Positions 21,990-34,292 of a stretch of DNA of 64,000 nt are shown in pieces. This DNA comes from Ceratopteris richardii. Lineage: Eukaryota; Streptophyta; Polypodiopsida; Polypodiales; Pteridaceae. The notes beneath the pieces were generated by a model. The model was not told the origin of the DNA. It saw nothing but the letters and a program-made list of their open reading frames with translations, and ran no database searches. How positions within the stretch are numbered: the stretch's first letter is position 1; each line of letters begins with the position of its first letter. A program made the translations under genes and the position numbers. The stretch covers positions 144,459,407 to 144,523,406 of the forward strand of contig CM035408.1 of the NCBI GenBank assembly GCA_020310875.1. The letters run 5' to 3'.

Positions 21990-24900
21990 GCTGGTACTCA
22001 TGTATAAGGAAGTTCCAAGCTATGTGGAAATCACTCCACAAAAGGAAGTAAGCCCAAAGCTTTGCAGAAAGCTTCAAACTTCTCCCTAGGCAAAGCCTTC
22101 GTGAAAAGGTCTGCAATGTTCTCCTACGTGGGCACATATGCCAAGCTGATCTCCCCAGCAGAGAACCTCTCCCTGACATAGTGAGAATGCACCTCAATGT
22201 GCTTAGTGCAAGCATGGAACACAGGGTTCCTCGCAACTGCCAATGCGCTCTGACTGTCAGTGAAGATGGTGGTGGCAGAAGACTGACCAACACCCAAATC
22301 AGCCATAAGGCGTCTGAGCCACACACACTCAACAGTAGCTGTGAAAGCTGCCCTATACTTAGCCTCACAACTGGAAGTGGCCATAGTAGGCTGCTTCTTG
22401 CTCAACCAAGACATACATGAGCTACCAAGCATGAAGCAAAAGCCATTAGTGGACACACGAGTGTCATAGCAACCAGCCCAATCAGAGTCAAAAAAAGCAT
22501 GCAAATCTGGCGGTAGGGATCCCCCCTTGGGATAAAACAACCCAAGTAGCCGAGTACCACCCAAGTAGCGAAAGATGTGCTTAACTGCCTGCCAATGCTT
22601 GACTCCTAGGCAATGCATAAATATGCTCATCTGTGAGATAAAAAAGTGAATATCTGGCCGAGTAATGCATAAGTAAATCAAGCATCGAATAGCGTGCTAA
22701 TAAAGAACAACATCAAATGCATCTCCAACATCATGAAGACTCAATCGTATCTCCATAGGACTGGCAATAGGCTTACAGTCTTCAAGGCCAAAACGTTGCA
22801 ATAATGTGTCAATATATTTCGTTTGACACAAAGCCATTCCACCATCAACTTGCATAAATTGAATGCCCCAATAGTGATGCAAATGCCCCAAATCAGACAT
22901 CTCAAATGAGGCATGCAAATCAGCCTTGAAATCAGCAATATGCTTCTCAATAGGACCAGTGAGCAGCATGTCATCAACATAAACAACAATGATCAGAAGC
23001 ACATCATTAGCACGCTTAACATATAAGGTTCTTTCAGCTCGACTGTTCTCAAAACCATGTGCAACCAGATAGGCATGTATCTTCTCATACCAAGCACATG
23101 GTGCTTGCTTTAAACCATATAATGCCTTCTTTAACCTGCACACCTGGTTTTCATGCCCTTTCTCCACAAAGCCACGGGGCTGAAAAACATACACTTCTTC
23201 ATGCAAGCCACCATTCAGAAATGCTGTTCTAATGTCCAACTGATGTACATTCCAACCATGATGGGCTGCAAGTGCACAAATGCTCTGAATAGTAGTCGTA
23301 CGACATGTAGGTGCAAAGGTCTCATCAAAATCAATGCCTCTTTCCTACGCATAACCCTTTGCAACAAGCCTAGCCTTATACCTGTCAACTGTACCATCAG
23401 GATTATGCTTCAGCTTGTATACCCACTTAGTGCCAATGGCCTTCTTGCCAGGAGGCAAGTCACATAAAGACCATGTACCATTCTTCATTATAGCATCATA
23501 TTTAGATTGCATAGCAGCCATCCAATTTTCTAAATTCTGTGCTTCATCAAAAGAAACATGCTCATTCTCATGAGAGAGACTAGACGCAGCCATAGCATAG
23601 AAATTTGATGCAAAGGAGGCACTATGAGAGCCTGAACGAGTACGATATGACAAAGGTGCATCTAATATGCTGTCACGCAAAGTCTGCACCAACCATTTTG
23701 GCATAGTTTTTGCCTGCTCAATATCAACTCTCTCATCAACAAGTGCATCATGTAAATCTGCATCAGAAATGCAATGATCTACATCATCATATGAAACCTC
23801 AAAGGCTAAGAAGTTGCCTCATTAGGACCAAGACTAGACTATCCACCTGTAAAAAGAGGCATCAAAGTATCATACATGTCTTTGGTGCTAACAGATGTCT
23901 CCTTAGTACATGAAAGCAATGGCTGAATAGCATCTTCCACAAATACAACATCACGACTAACCAGAATGTGTTTAGTCTGTGGATGATACAGACAATAGCC
24001 TTTACTTTCAGAACTGTATCCAACAAAAATACATTTTACTGCTTTATCATCCAATTTTCCGCGATGTTGTTCAGGCACTAATGCATATGCCAAACAACCA
24101 AAAACACGCAGATGAGCAACAGTTGTCTTGCGGTCATGCCAAGCCTCATATGGAGTGATAGACTGCAACGCTTTAGTGGGATACCTGTTCAGTACATATG
24201 CTGCACACATGAGAGCCTCAAGCCAGAAACTATGAGGTAAAGCCTGACGCTTGACCATACAGCTCGCCATCTCCATGAGAGACCTGTTCTTCCGTTCAAC
24301 AACTCCATTCTGTTGAGGTATATACGTCACTATACATTGGTGTTTTATCCCACGTTTAGCTAGAAATGCATTAAAATCAGAAGACATATATTCCCCCCTC
24401 GATCAGAACGGAGGGTGCCCATTTTACATGCTGACAGATTTTCAGCCAAAACCAAAAACTGTTCGAAGCACCATGAAGAACACTTCACACTTTGCCTTCA
24501 ATGGATATACCCATGCATGCCTAGAAAAATCATCAATGAAAGTCACGAAGTAAAGATAATTTCCAAAAGAAGGTGTCTGCATAGGACCATAGACATCACT
24601 ATGTACAAGCTGCAATTTTTGAGTAGCCCGAACTAAACCATCTTTTGCAAAGGACGAATGCTGCATTTTGCCCAAAATACAGCCTTCACAAACATGTTTT
24701 CCAGGTGCCTCAAGTTTGGGAAAAGAGGACACCATTTCAGATTTCTGCAGGCATAGCAAACTAGCAAAATTCAGATGACCAAAGCGTGCATGCCAAAGCT
24801 TTGCATCTGACATTACCTGAGAAGCATTTACTGCACATGCCAAATCATTACAGATCTTTCATAGTCTATGAGCTTATACATCCACCACATAAAATGCCAA
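21990..24900 (-). pseudogene. copia G integrase, RT and RNase H region (fossil)
   Basis: Pre-integrase and integrase (LWHARFGHLNFASL, CEGCILGKMQHSSF, HSDVYGPMQTP; 24843-24442, then PQQNGVVERKNRSLMEMA, 24320 and below), linker (VGYSSESKGYCLY), RT (KWVYKLKHNPDGT near 23400; DIRTAFLNGGLHEEVYVFQP at about 23235; YVDDMLLTGP near 22975), RNase H (FSxDWAG-type at 22480; SCEAKYRAAF, 22370; TKHIEVHSHYVRE, 22190). Broken, several breaks. Confidence 0.9.
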
Positions 24901-24999
24901 AAGCAATAATCACATCGCCATTTGACAGATCATGAACTGTACACATGTCATCAACAAATTTCACAACCAAGCCAATCTTGGCTAATGCAGAAACTCACA

Positions 25000-26285
25000 A
25001 CAGGTTCTTCTTGATTCCTGGCAAAAATAAAGCATCTGACAAAGTGAAAGGACTAACATCAGCAGTAGTCAAAATGATCTTACCAACTCCCATAACAGGA
25101 TAAGAGGAGTTGTTGGCACATGTAGCAGTATTCCCTGTAGGGGTAGGCTCGAGTGAAGAGAAGAAACTGTGCTGCGAGGTAATATGTTTGGTTGCCCCAC
25201 TGTCAAAATACCAAACATCTGAGTCTACTATAGACATGCACTGATCATGAGAAGATGGGTCAAAACTGCAAACAGTAGTAAATGCCCATTCTTCTTCCTG
25301 CACAAGATTAGCAGACTCTGTTTTCGGTGTAGAGGCTTCTGCAACAACCATTCCAGCCTCTTTTTTCTTTGCCTCTTTTGCAGCCAATTTTGGAAAGTTC
25401 TTTATGATGTGATCATTCCCTTTAGAGTACTTACAAAACAATTTCTGCTTTTCTGATTTTTTTCTCATCATTGTCTTGGTTCTTTGAATGTGCAACATTT
25501 GCAGATTTCTACTTACTAGTAGAAGAGCTCCATTTTCCTTTGCCCTTGTGACTAGCTAGGAAAGCTTGATCTACAACACACATAATGGACTTGTTCTGCC
25601 TGGCTGATCTTCCTGCAATAGAACCGAGACTAACTCCTCAAATGACAAGGCATTTGGATTGCCTTTCATCATCAACCAAAGAGTAGAAGCAAAACTTTGA
25701 TCTGAATCAGGAAGACCATTCAGAACGGTCTACACAAGTGAGCTATCTCGTATAACCTCATTGGAAGAAATCAACTGTTCCTTCAAGTCTTTGATCTTTG
25801 TTAGGAAACTATCCATAGAATAACCTTCATTCATGTGCTCACTCTCCAACTGTTTTCGGAGGTAAGCAACACGAGCCTCATTCCTAGCTTGGTACAATGT
25901 GGTAAGTGTATCCCAAGCATCCTTAGTTGTTCTGCAAGAGCGAATGTGAGGAATAATGGCACGTTTGACAGACAAAGCTATCAATGCATGTGCCTGCCAT
26001 CCCAGCGAATCTGCTCTGCAGTAGGTGCAACAGAAATAGCAGCATGAACAAGAATCTGTGGAATATCATCTTCAACACCATCTTCATCAGCTCTAGCACC
26101 TAGATTTGCAGTACCTGTAGTCAGAGGTGTAACAGGACGTCTTTCAAGACCTGCACAATGTTCCACAATCCTTTTGCAACCAATACATGTCGCATCATAT
26201 AAGCCCATAATGGGTAGTTGGTACCATCCAACTTATCCTCAACAACCAACATATGGAATACATCAGTGCTTTCAGCCATGGCCGG
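25000..26285 (-). pseudogene. copia G gag and protease region (fossil)
   Basis: Gag opens near 26280 with MAESTDVFHMLV, followed by DKLDGTNYPLW, the copia Gag entry phrase also seen in C (EIEDKLDGSSNYPMW). The segment at 25984-25730 (KRAIIPHIRSCRTTKDAWDTL, YLRKQLESEHMNEG) is the Gag core. Protease is at about 25240-25000 with WYFDSGATKHIT and the ILTTADVSPFTLSDALFLPG flap-to-end part. Retropepsin-type proteases cut the polyprotein. Broken. Confidence 0.85.
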
Positions 26286-26634
26286 TGACTAAAATACCTT
26301 GATGCAGAAAATTTACTGTATCTCAAAAAGTTGAACAAAAGTGCCCCGACGAATTCTGCTAGACCTGTAGCAGACTTCGAGACACTTATAGTGGCGAACA
26401 GAAACTGGTATATACCTTTGGCACAAAAAGACGAAATAGCCTGCACAAGCACTACGATAATGTATTCGGACGTCGAAACGAGCTCAGATCGCAATTTCGG
26501 CACCACAGAGCGAAGCAGTTTTGATCTCTGAAACACCCTGAGTATGCTCACCAAATTTCGTGCGAATCTGAGACTGCAAACGGAGGAGTGTTGACGGCGC
26601 CCTACATGAAGCGACGACCTGCTCTGATACTAAT

Positions 26635-26865
26635 TGTTGGAGTTAGACGTCTGCGGAAGCACGCGAACAACAGAAGGAAGAAGAAGAAGCTTGGAGCACA
26701 AACACACAATACTGAATGTATTACTAGAGAATGTACAAAGATAAGTAGCCCATTAGGGCAATAGGCGTATATACAAGCCAGGGGAAAAAAACCTCCTAAA
26801 GAGGGAAAAAAGTGCCCCGGCGGTCCTAGTGTGTTCACACACATCACTACCTGAATATATCAACA
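26635..26865 (-). repeat. 5' LTR of copia G with primer site at 26621-26632
   Basis: Minus strand TGTTGATATATTCAGG .. CTAACTCCAACA. The plus strand next to it reads GCTCTGATACTA, the initiator-Met primer complement with one difference. Confidence 0.9.
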
Positions 26866-27142
26866 CACTTTGCCTCTCTTTCTCTCTCTTGCACAACCAA
26901 AACTAAAAGTGAGGTGAAAATAGTGCATGTATGAGCAAAAATGAAAATTCTTTTGTGAAGATGAAGGTGGGAGAAGAAGATGATGATGACGATGATGAAG
27001 ATGGAGAAGGAAAATCAGACAATGAACAAAAAATGAATAGAAAATGACTGTTTTTTTACCTTCCAATGTCGCAAATCCACAATCTTACCATCACAATGCT
27101 CATCCTCGAAGCGCTCTCCCCGACAGTGACACCAAAATTTGG
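26866..27142 (-). other. gypsy D leader end and primer-binding site
   Basis: Resumes D after G. A GAT/GAA-rich stretch lies at 26970-27010. TGGTGTCACTGTCGGGGA (complement of 27117-27134) occupies the primer-site position and resembles the TGGCGCCGTTGCCGGGGA site of H, so it is probably a variant tRNA-Asp-type site. The LTR/primer junction is a 7-bp-arm palindrome, CACCAAAATTTGGTG (27130-27144). Confidence 0.65.
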
Positions 27143-27577
27143 TGTAGCTCAAGCGTAAGCACCACCTCCTTTACTTGTCAATCCGCGGAGACGTGAGGAC
27201 TGGTATGAAAACCATGAACGAGTGAAAGCACAAATGTGTGAGTGAAAGCACACAAGCATGCACATACATGCGTACACACGTGCACACATAAGAGCAAAGA
27301 GAGTAACAATGGAAAGCTTCTATTACAAAAGAACTCTCTTACAAAGCTTCAAACTCTAACAAGCCAACTCTCTAACAAGATAATCCCAAAAATGAGATCT
27401 CTAGCTATTTTTATAGTTTTTGAGTAGTTTTGGCACAATCCAAACCTAGTGTTCAGCCTAGTTAAAAATTAGGTTCCATGGCTTATTTGAGGGCTCAAAC
27501 AGACTCTAAAAATTATGAAAATTGGTAGGTAACTACTTCTAATACTCCTCATGCTTGAGGAGTCCTCGGCTTTAACA
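27143..27577 (-). repeat. 5' LTR of gypsy D (about 435 bp)
   Basis: Inner end set by the primer site. Outer end placed at TGTTAAAGCCGAGGACTCC (minus strand) by the TG rule; no second copy is in view, so that end is uncertain. A TATA element, CTATAAAAATAGC, lies on the minus strand at about 27403-27415. Confidence 0.55.
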
Positions 27578-27655
27578 AAATGGATTTTCAAAATGAGAAA
27601 ATATATTTACAATGGTTTTTAGTGATAAAAATCACTATTTTTATAGGGATTTCTT
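27578..27655. other. Short unassigned AT-rich stretch
   Basis: 78 bases between the likely end of the D LTR and the first copia A2 homology. No feature seen. Confidence 0.4.
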
Positions 27656-30587
27656 CTAAAAATTTGATGTGTGCTTCTTGGAGCTCCCTACTTGCTCCTC
27701 TTCTTTTGTGCCCACTTCTTTGAAGCATTCCTTTGCCATGTGCGTGACCTTGAGTGCCAACAAAGGCTCACTGGCATAGGTTAGCATAAAAAAATCTAAA
27801 CCTGGAACATATCTATCACGTGGATGTGAAACACGTGTAGAGCATCTCAATGGTTGCTGAACAAGAACATGTGTAGATTGATCTGATCGGATATTCTCTT
27901 GAACGTCCCTATGTGTAGCCTTTTTATGAACGCTAACTCCCGGACTAGTATCCTCAAAAACCACTCTTCTCACTTCAACCTCCTTAATGGGCTCTTTATG
28001 CATCTTAGACTCATTGAAAATGACATCCTATGTGGTGTATATGGAAAGAAGCATCAGAATCTAGTATCCACATGTGAGAAAGAGAATCAGCCACAAGAGC
28101 CTCACTTGGCACAGTACTATCAAATGTCCACACATCAACATCATCAGAGATAGCATTTATTTCTTCAATCTTCACATTTGAAGTAGATGGTGTAGGTAAC
28201 TGTTTAACATGCCCATCAACATTCTGTCCTTTACCTTTAGCATTCTTTAATGCATAATAGTCTTTCTTCATATGTCCTTTCTTATGATAATAATGGCATT
28301 CGATATTCCTCTTCCTTGATTTACTTCTACTCTTATTCCGTTGACCATTCCTTTCCTTGTTCTTCCCTTCCATGTTGCTTATTCTTTCCTTGGTAAGAAT
28401 CACAATTATATGCATCTCCATTATGAGTGCCAACCATAGATTTTCTACTAATCTCCTCACTCAAGAGTGCTCCACATATGTCATCATAGACGAGTTCACC
28501 ACCAGGTGAACTATTGCTAATAGCTGTGCAAAACATATCCCATGATGATGGCAGGGTGCATAATAGCAAAACTACTTTCATTTCATTATCCATATCCATT
28601 TTTTGAGCTTGTAATTGGGAGAATATAACATCAAACTCATTTAGATGAGTAGCAACACTATCTGTGTCCTTCATGCAAAGGTTGTATAATCTTCTCATTA
28701 GATACACTTTAGATGATGCCGTCTCTTTTTCATATGTATTGCATAACTTCTTCCAAAGTTCCTTTGCACTTTCACAGTCTAATACTATAAAGTAAACATT
28801 ATCTGTAGGTGCAAGCGAATGGTAGACCTGGCCATATAATCTAACTAAACCCAATCATCTTCATCCATGTTAACAAGATTCTTTGAAATCCCAAATACTG
28901 GCTTCCATTGCCTCCTTTGAATCAACACATCCTTAATCTGATTTTTCCATAGAGCAATGTTTGTGCCATCAAATTTTTGGATCTCAAAATGGTCTTTGCC
29001 CTACAAGCTATAGCTCCTGCTCGGAACACTGTCACTAGACCTTGATCCACTAGATGTGCATGAGGCCTTTGATGCCATGATGGTAGAGAACTGAATAGAA
29101 TGATAATGGATCTAGAAAAGTCCAAACACCAACGAATAAGTGTATCAAGGAGTAAATCGACCACTGTATAGTTGACTTAACAAAAAATCTGGAAACATTT
29201 TGCCAAAGTATCCTATGCAAAATGATCATATGACTAGTGCAAAAAATATCATAAAACTACAAGTACTAACATGTTTACATGCATAGTGAATCACTGACTC
29301 CACTGCATATAGTCAATTACCCAATAGAATCCAACTAGGCTTATCGAGCACCTATGAACAACTATCATACATCTCCTATGGCAAGGTTGGGTAAGTCTTC
29401 CACCTGCATCATCGAAGAGACCCTGACATCTGAGTGTCTCCTAGTTAAGAAAACATCACCACAACCCTCTTTATCAAACGTAAAAGGCTTTATGCAAAAA
29501 ACGTCACTGCTATATCAATGACCACATGGATGTAGATAAGCGGTATCCACAGAAGTGTACATAGTGTGTATGTGCTCAATATATGCAGTAAAATGACACT
29601 AAAAGGCCGAATGCACAACCGAAAAACTATCCAACAACACCTACAAGTGTCTGTCAACTCTGATGTTTTAGGCTCTCAGACCTGCATAAATTTATTGTGG
29701 CTGCTCCCACCAGGACTGAAAAACCTTTTGAGAAACTTGTATTTTTACGAGTGTGGATGAAAACAGAGCCCCAGAGGTTGATACTTATTGTTAGAGAAGT
29801 AAAAAAAACACTCTTGTTGATGTTCTTGGACCTGTGTGAAGAGAACTCTATGCAAAGTTACTCCAAAATGGCTCCAAAAGACACCCCAAAAATGCTGCAA
29901 AAACAGGCTTTGAAAGCAAAGAATGAAACTTTGAAGGAACAAAACATGTTCAAGGTAATGTTAACCTTAGTCTATCCCCTTCTTTAGACACCGCAAGAGT
30001 GTAGATTAGTGGCAAGAGATCGCCGTGGTTAAGCAAGCTCTCGGGGGAACAATATTGGGATGGGTGACCTCCTGAGAAGTACCGCAAACCTCTATCTTCC
30101 TTGATTGTTGAGGTCCTCTCTGGCGTGCAGCCAATGGTGACTTCGATGACTCCGATGACAAGGTATGCCAAGGTCTATGCCTTGGTTGTCGCCTTAGTCT
30201 TAAGCCTTGGAGAAAGCCGGGGGAGGGGGTGCTCGCTTTGCTCACACAAAAAGAACAAAGCTTTTGTGTCGAACTGCTCTAATATCAATGAAGTAATTCG
30301 TTGGCAATGCACTACGATTGGCTCTCCTTCTCGAAAGCTCCACGAAAATATTCTCAAAGTAGAAAACTGAGCTCCCAAGGTTGCACACAGTACTCCGCAC
30401 AAAGGCTACAGAATACGCAGAAAAACACAGTAGAGAGGGAGCATGAAAGACAGACTTCTTATGTCTTACAAATGCGGTCCAACTTAGAGTCTGTGACTGC
30501 CCAGGCAACTACATGTTTTATTAAAGAAAATATACAAAGAAGTGTGCGATGCCCATTTGGCCTTTCACATGGACACTAACAGTAACA
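27656..30587 (-). mobile_element. Ty1/copia element A2, partial (fossil)
   Basis: Minus strand: 5' LTR (30289-30587), degenerate primer site GCTCTAATATCA (30276-30287 on plus), leader shared with A1/A3 (29080-30275), gag (about 29078-28050, with KKELCNTYEKE-like, LLCTLPSSWDMF and a knuckle region CHYYHKKGHMKKDY), protease piece, then the linker between integrase and RT (28003-27656: RRVVFEDTSPGVSVHKK, STRVSHPRDRYVPGLDFFML). Not all of pol is present. Broken, several breaks. Confidence 0.85.
30289..30587 (-). repeat. 5' LTR of copia A2 (299 bp)
   Basis: Minus strand begins TGTTACTGTTAGTGTCC. Aligned with 3129-3418 and 32867-33163. Beyond it on the right lies gypsy fragment I, into which A2 seems to have inserted. 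Confidence 0.85.
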
Positions 30588-31230
30588 AGGGGTTTATACA
30601 AGTCCCTATTGAGGTATGGCGTAACAAAATCAATTGAAACTCCTAAGAAATACAAAACCATAATTTTAAAGTAAACACAAAAAGGAGAGATTAAGTATCA
30701 AACAAGGGAGGAAGTGATTTGAGAAACATAAAAACTTAACCATAATTTGAAGCTGAAGAGAATTTGTGAAACAAGTAAAATAGACATTAGATTTAACCAA
30801 TTGCAATTAATGGCATGGAGGTCTAGGATATCGAGTGCATTCTAGTGATAGTTTTGAAGTTAACAATACATCAATGCCACAAATGAACATGGAAGACCAT
30901 AATTTCGAACCTAAAACTTCTCATCAAGGGTATTATAGGAATATCCTCAAGTACTTGTCTACAAAAAGGGTTGGCATCTATGTATATTAAGATGGGATCC
31001 ATAAGGAACTCATTAGATTGAGGAATGTAGAAATTTCTTTGAATTTGATGCTTATGGATCAATTTAAAGATTTCATATATAAGGATAGACAAGGATGTGT
31101 ATATTTTTGTCAATAATATAGGTAAAGAGAATAATTTAGGTTAGTCTAATGACAATGTAACTTGGGACCATAATCTAAAAAACCCTAATGAACATCAAAG
31201 GGGTAATAGTTCAAATAGATAACACACTCA

Positions 31231-31498
31231 TGTTGGAGTTTGAGGTCCACGGAAGCACACAAACAACACGAAGAAGAAGAAGAAGAAGAAGAAGAAGAAG
31301 AAGAAGAAGAAGAAGAAGAAGAAGAAGAAGAAGAAGAAGCTTGGAGGACAACACACTACACTAAATGTATTCGGAAGTGAATGTGCAAAGATAAGTAACC
31401 CATTAGGGTCATATGCATATATATAAGATGGGGGAAAAAACCCTCCTAAAGAGGGAAAAAGGTGCTCCGACGGTCATCACGAACAAAATATATCAAAA
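31231..31498 (-). repeat. Solo LTR of the F/G copia family
   Basis: Starts TGTTGGAGTTTGAGG and ends TATATCAAAA. It aligns along its whole length with the LTRs at 21726 and 26635, with flanks ACTCA (31226-31230) and ACTCC (31499-31503), a near-perfect target duplication. No internal DNA is attached, so it arose by LTR-LTR recombination. Confidence 0.85.
31271..31339 (+). repeat. (AAG)23 microsatellite inside the solo LTR
   Basis: 69 bases, 23 uninterrupted AAG units. The other LTRs of this family carry only about four units at the same place. Confidence 0.95.
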
Positions 31499-31924
31499 AC
31501 TCCTATAGAGAAAGAAAGGTAAAAAGGATATCAAACTTTACCCAATCCTTAATTTAGAGAGGGAGAGGCAATGGAGCAATTTCTTACTAGGTGAAGGAAT
31601 GATTGGTATAATCAAGGGAGAAAACTTAGACCATCACAAAATGCTAAGCATATAAAAAAATAATATGATGGATCTTGTGATCCCCATGATCATGTCATTG
31701 ACTAGAAGCAAATATTGAGTGCACAAGAAGTAAATAAATACACTAATTAATTTGAAGCCTTTGCTTTAACTCTTCGAGGATGAGCTTTGTCCTAGTTCCA
31801 ACCTTTGAGAAAGGAGATGTTTCTAGACATTGAAAGATTTTTTGAAGAATTCATAGGGGAATTTCCCAAAATTGGAATCAAGCATGGCATAAATACTTTG
31901 ATTCACAATTTTAAGCAAAACATG

Positions 31925-32866
31925 ATGATTTGATGCATCTGTTCCACTCAAAACTTGAGATTTTGCACTCCATTTTTCAGCATTTTCTTTGTCATTTGGT
32001 TCAAGATTAAGTCCATCTGTGGCCTCTACATAGAAGCTTGACATTTAATCAAACATTACATCTCTGCTTTGATTGCATCAATTCCAGCCTTTGCAAGTTT
32101 TCATGTGCAATTGGGTTATGCCAGATCTCTATATCAACAATAACTCCTCCACCTTTTGCAAACATGGTTGCATTCATTTTAGGATTTTTCACATTTAAGG
32201 TGAACATCCTACTCACTTTTTTTCCCTTGGCAACCAATTGTCCATTTTGTTTATACTCTTCTACATATAGCTCATCAGCATTGAACCTAACTTGTAATCC
32301 CTGGTTGACCATTTGTCCAACAGAAACAAGATTTCTTTGTTATATTTGGAACATGCAACACATCAGCAAGATGTTTTACCTTCACGCCCTCCATAGACAG
32401 TGCTATGTTTCTTGTATGCTCGATAGGGTGTGATGTGTCATCACCTATTTCAACATATCCAAGAACTAGCAATTTCTACAAACTACTAAACCATTATGCA
32501 TGACTCTTCATGTGATTTGAAGCACTTGAATCAACATGCCAAACATTACTATTCAATTTTGAAACATCAATAGACATCGTATTCATCATATGATGTTGAA
32601 CCCAATGACCAAATTCTCAAAATCATATGCACGTGGATACATACTTGTTTTGGTGCCTTCCATTATTTTGATTCTTCAATGTACAATCACGTTCAAAGTG
32701 TCCAGGTTTACCTGAAGTCCAACATCCTTTATTTTCATTACCTAAATCATTTCTTTGGAAATTTATGCAGCCTCTTTGGCTCCCCTTGCCTTGAGATTGT
32801 CCTCTACCTCTTGTATGGTTCTCATGTTCACCTTGTTCTTGGTTAATGTTTCCTCTTCCACTTTCG
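31925..32866 (-). pseudogene. Copia fragment J: gag end, protease, pre-integrase (fossil)
   Basis: Minus-strand order: a knuckle-like segment CWTSGKPGHFERDC (about 32680-32725), protease region (YVEIGDDTSHPIEHT, LADVLHVPNITK; 32470-32330), and the pre-integrase region (QVRFNADELYVEEYKQNGQLV .. IWHNPIAHENLQRL, 32312-32050). The segment at 32044-31925 (MSSFYVEATDGLNLEPNDKE) is not recognised. Distinct from families A, B, C and F/G. A3's 3' LTR abuts its right end, so A3 probably inserted into J. Broken. Confidence 0.75.
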
Positions 32867-33163
32867 TGAAGTATTTTGATATCGATCTAGCATTGTGTGC
32901 TCTCCTTCATGAGAGATCCAAAACCATATCCTCGGGAGTAGACAACCTAGCTCCAAGCACCGCACATGGTACTCTGCATAGAGGCTATAGAATATGGAGA
33001 AAAACATAGCACACAGGGAGAATGAACATAGAATTCTTAGGTGTTACAAATGCAGTTGAACTTACAATGTGTGGCTGACCAGACCACTACATGTTTTATT
33101 AAAGAACATTTACAAAAGTGTCCGGTGGCCATTTGGCCTTTCACATGGACACTAACAGTAATA
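32867..33163 (-). repeat. 3' LTR of copia A3 (297 bp)
   Basis: Aligned with A1 and A2 LTRs; shares GGCCATTTGGCC and the TGTTTTATTAAAGAA box. The RNase H part lies immediately upstream on the minus strand, as expected for a 3' LTR. Confidence 0.82.
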
Positions 33164-33353
33164 GTCTCCTAGTAAAGGTCAACATGGCCAAAGTAACTAT
33201 GGGAGAAAGAATGAATAATGATAAAGGATACCTTAAGTGTAAGTATACAAACTATACATCCCACCTGATGGGCATGTTACACAGTATACAAGTGATAGTG
33301 TAAGATCATGAATGAAGTAACAAACATCAACTCACATGAGTTCAAAAGCTATC

Positions 33354-34292
33354 CTATCGTAGAGCTTTAGTCAAAGTATTTGAAGCATTATCTTGAGTAT
33401 GAACCTTCTCAAGAACAATGCGCTCAGTGGCTAAGCAATCTCTAATGAATTTATACCTCACCTCAATGTGCTTGGTCTTTGCATGATAGACTCGACCCCT
33501 AGCCAAAGCAATGGCACTCTGACTATCACTGAGCAAATGAGGTACATGTTGAGGTACACCCATATCAAAAGCGAGATGAGAAATCCACAATGCTTCCTTA
33601 CATGCCTCACTTGTTGCAACATACTCTCCTTCTATGGCGGAAATAGCTATACATTCTTGAAGATGAGATCTTAAAGAGATAACACCTCCACCAAAATGAA
33701 AAATGTACCCTGATGTAGAATTACGATTGTCTATACAACCAACATAGTAAGAATCTTTGTAACCAACAATGGATGCTTTCCCTCTACCTAAGCATAGACA
33801 CTTGTCCTTAGTGCCACTCCGATATCTCAAAATCATCTTGACTGCTTCCCAATGTTTCCTGCCATGATTAGACATTTATCTGCTCACAACTCTCACTACA
33901 AATGCAATGTCTAATCTCGTAGCTACCATAGCATACATGAGACTACGGATAGTATACTGATAAGGAATTTTGGTCATGAATTCTTTTTCCTCATGTGATT
34001 TGGGGCAATCATCCTTGCTCAATTTCAGATATGTGGGTAAAGGTGTACGCAATGCATTTCCACCCTGCATATTGAACCTGTGAAGTACTTTGGATATGTA
34101 CTCACTTTGAGAAAATTATATGCATCTTTTACTCCTATCACGAGTAATGTGCATGCCAAGAATATGTTTGCCATCCCCCAAATCATTTATATAAAATTTC
34201 TGACTCAACTTCTTCTTAAGAATTGACAAGTCGTAAGAGGACATCCCAACAATCAACATATCATCAACATAAATTATCAAGCATATCAAGCT
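33354..34292 (-). pseudogene. copia A3 RT end and RNase H (fossil)
   Basis: Contains the YVDD box (minus strand of about 34253-34270), then a GMHITRDR-like segment, then RNase H: VGYKDSYYVGCIDNRNSTSGY (about 33765-33700), EGEYVATSEACKEALWI, DSQSAIALARGRVYHAKTKHIEVRY (about 33540-33465). RNase H removes the RNA strand during cDNA synthesis. Copia C is inserted at its upstream edge. Broken. Confidence 0.85.

Larger units (their letters stand above)
21726..26865 (-). mobile_element. Ty1/copia element G in the leader of D (fossil)
   Basis: Target duplication CACTT at 21721-21725 and 26866-26870. Two 231-bp LTRs differ at about 9-10 sites (about 4%). Same family as F but with gag and protease also present. 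Order on the minus strand: LTR, primer site, leader, gag, protease, pre-integrase, integrase, RT, RNase H, polypurine tract, LTR. Broken, several breaks. Confidence 0.93.
6702..27577 (-). mobile_element. Ty3/gypsy element D, Athila/Tat type, split by nested elements (fossil)
   Basis: Minus-strand gypsy element. In its own 5' to 3' order: LTR (27143-27577), primer site, leader, gag (20353-17451), protease/linker (to 16806 and then 7008-6702). It is interrupted by copia G (21726-26865) and element E (7014-16800), each flanked by its own target duplication, so the two D parts on either side were once contiguous. Gag, knuckles and protease match element H at 40572-57344, but LTR, primer site and leader repeats differ: same lineage, different family. 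No RT or integrase of D is in view. Old, as it is host to E and G. Broken, many breaks. Confidence 0.85.
30593..31920 (+). pseudogene. Gypsy fragment I: Athila/Tat-type gag piece (fossil)
   Basis: No long open frame, but translation shows clear matches to H gag in order: YYRNILKYLSTKRVGIYVY (about 30935-30990; H DYRTSLQYVSTNAQEIPIYL), FIYKDRQGCVYF (about 31070-31105; H GGAYVDKIGHIYIV), FEAFALTLRG (31750-31780; H YESFGLTLTG) and EEFIGEFPKIGIKHG..LIHNFKQN (31832-31915; H EFIGDFTKRGIKHN..LIHSFKQN). It is split by the solo LTR at 31231-31498. Old and heavily broken. Confidence 0.7.

Noticed and set aside
30871-31113. Minus-strand 80-codon frame as a gene
   Set aside because: It is antisense to gypsy gag fragment I.
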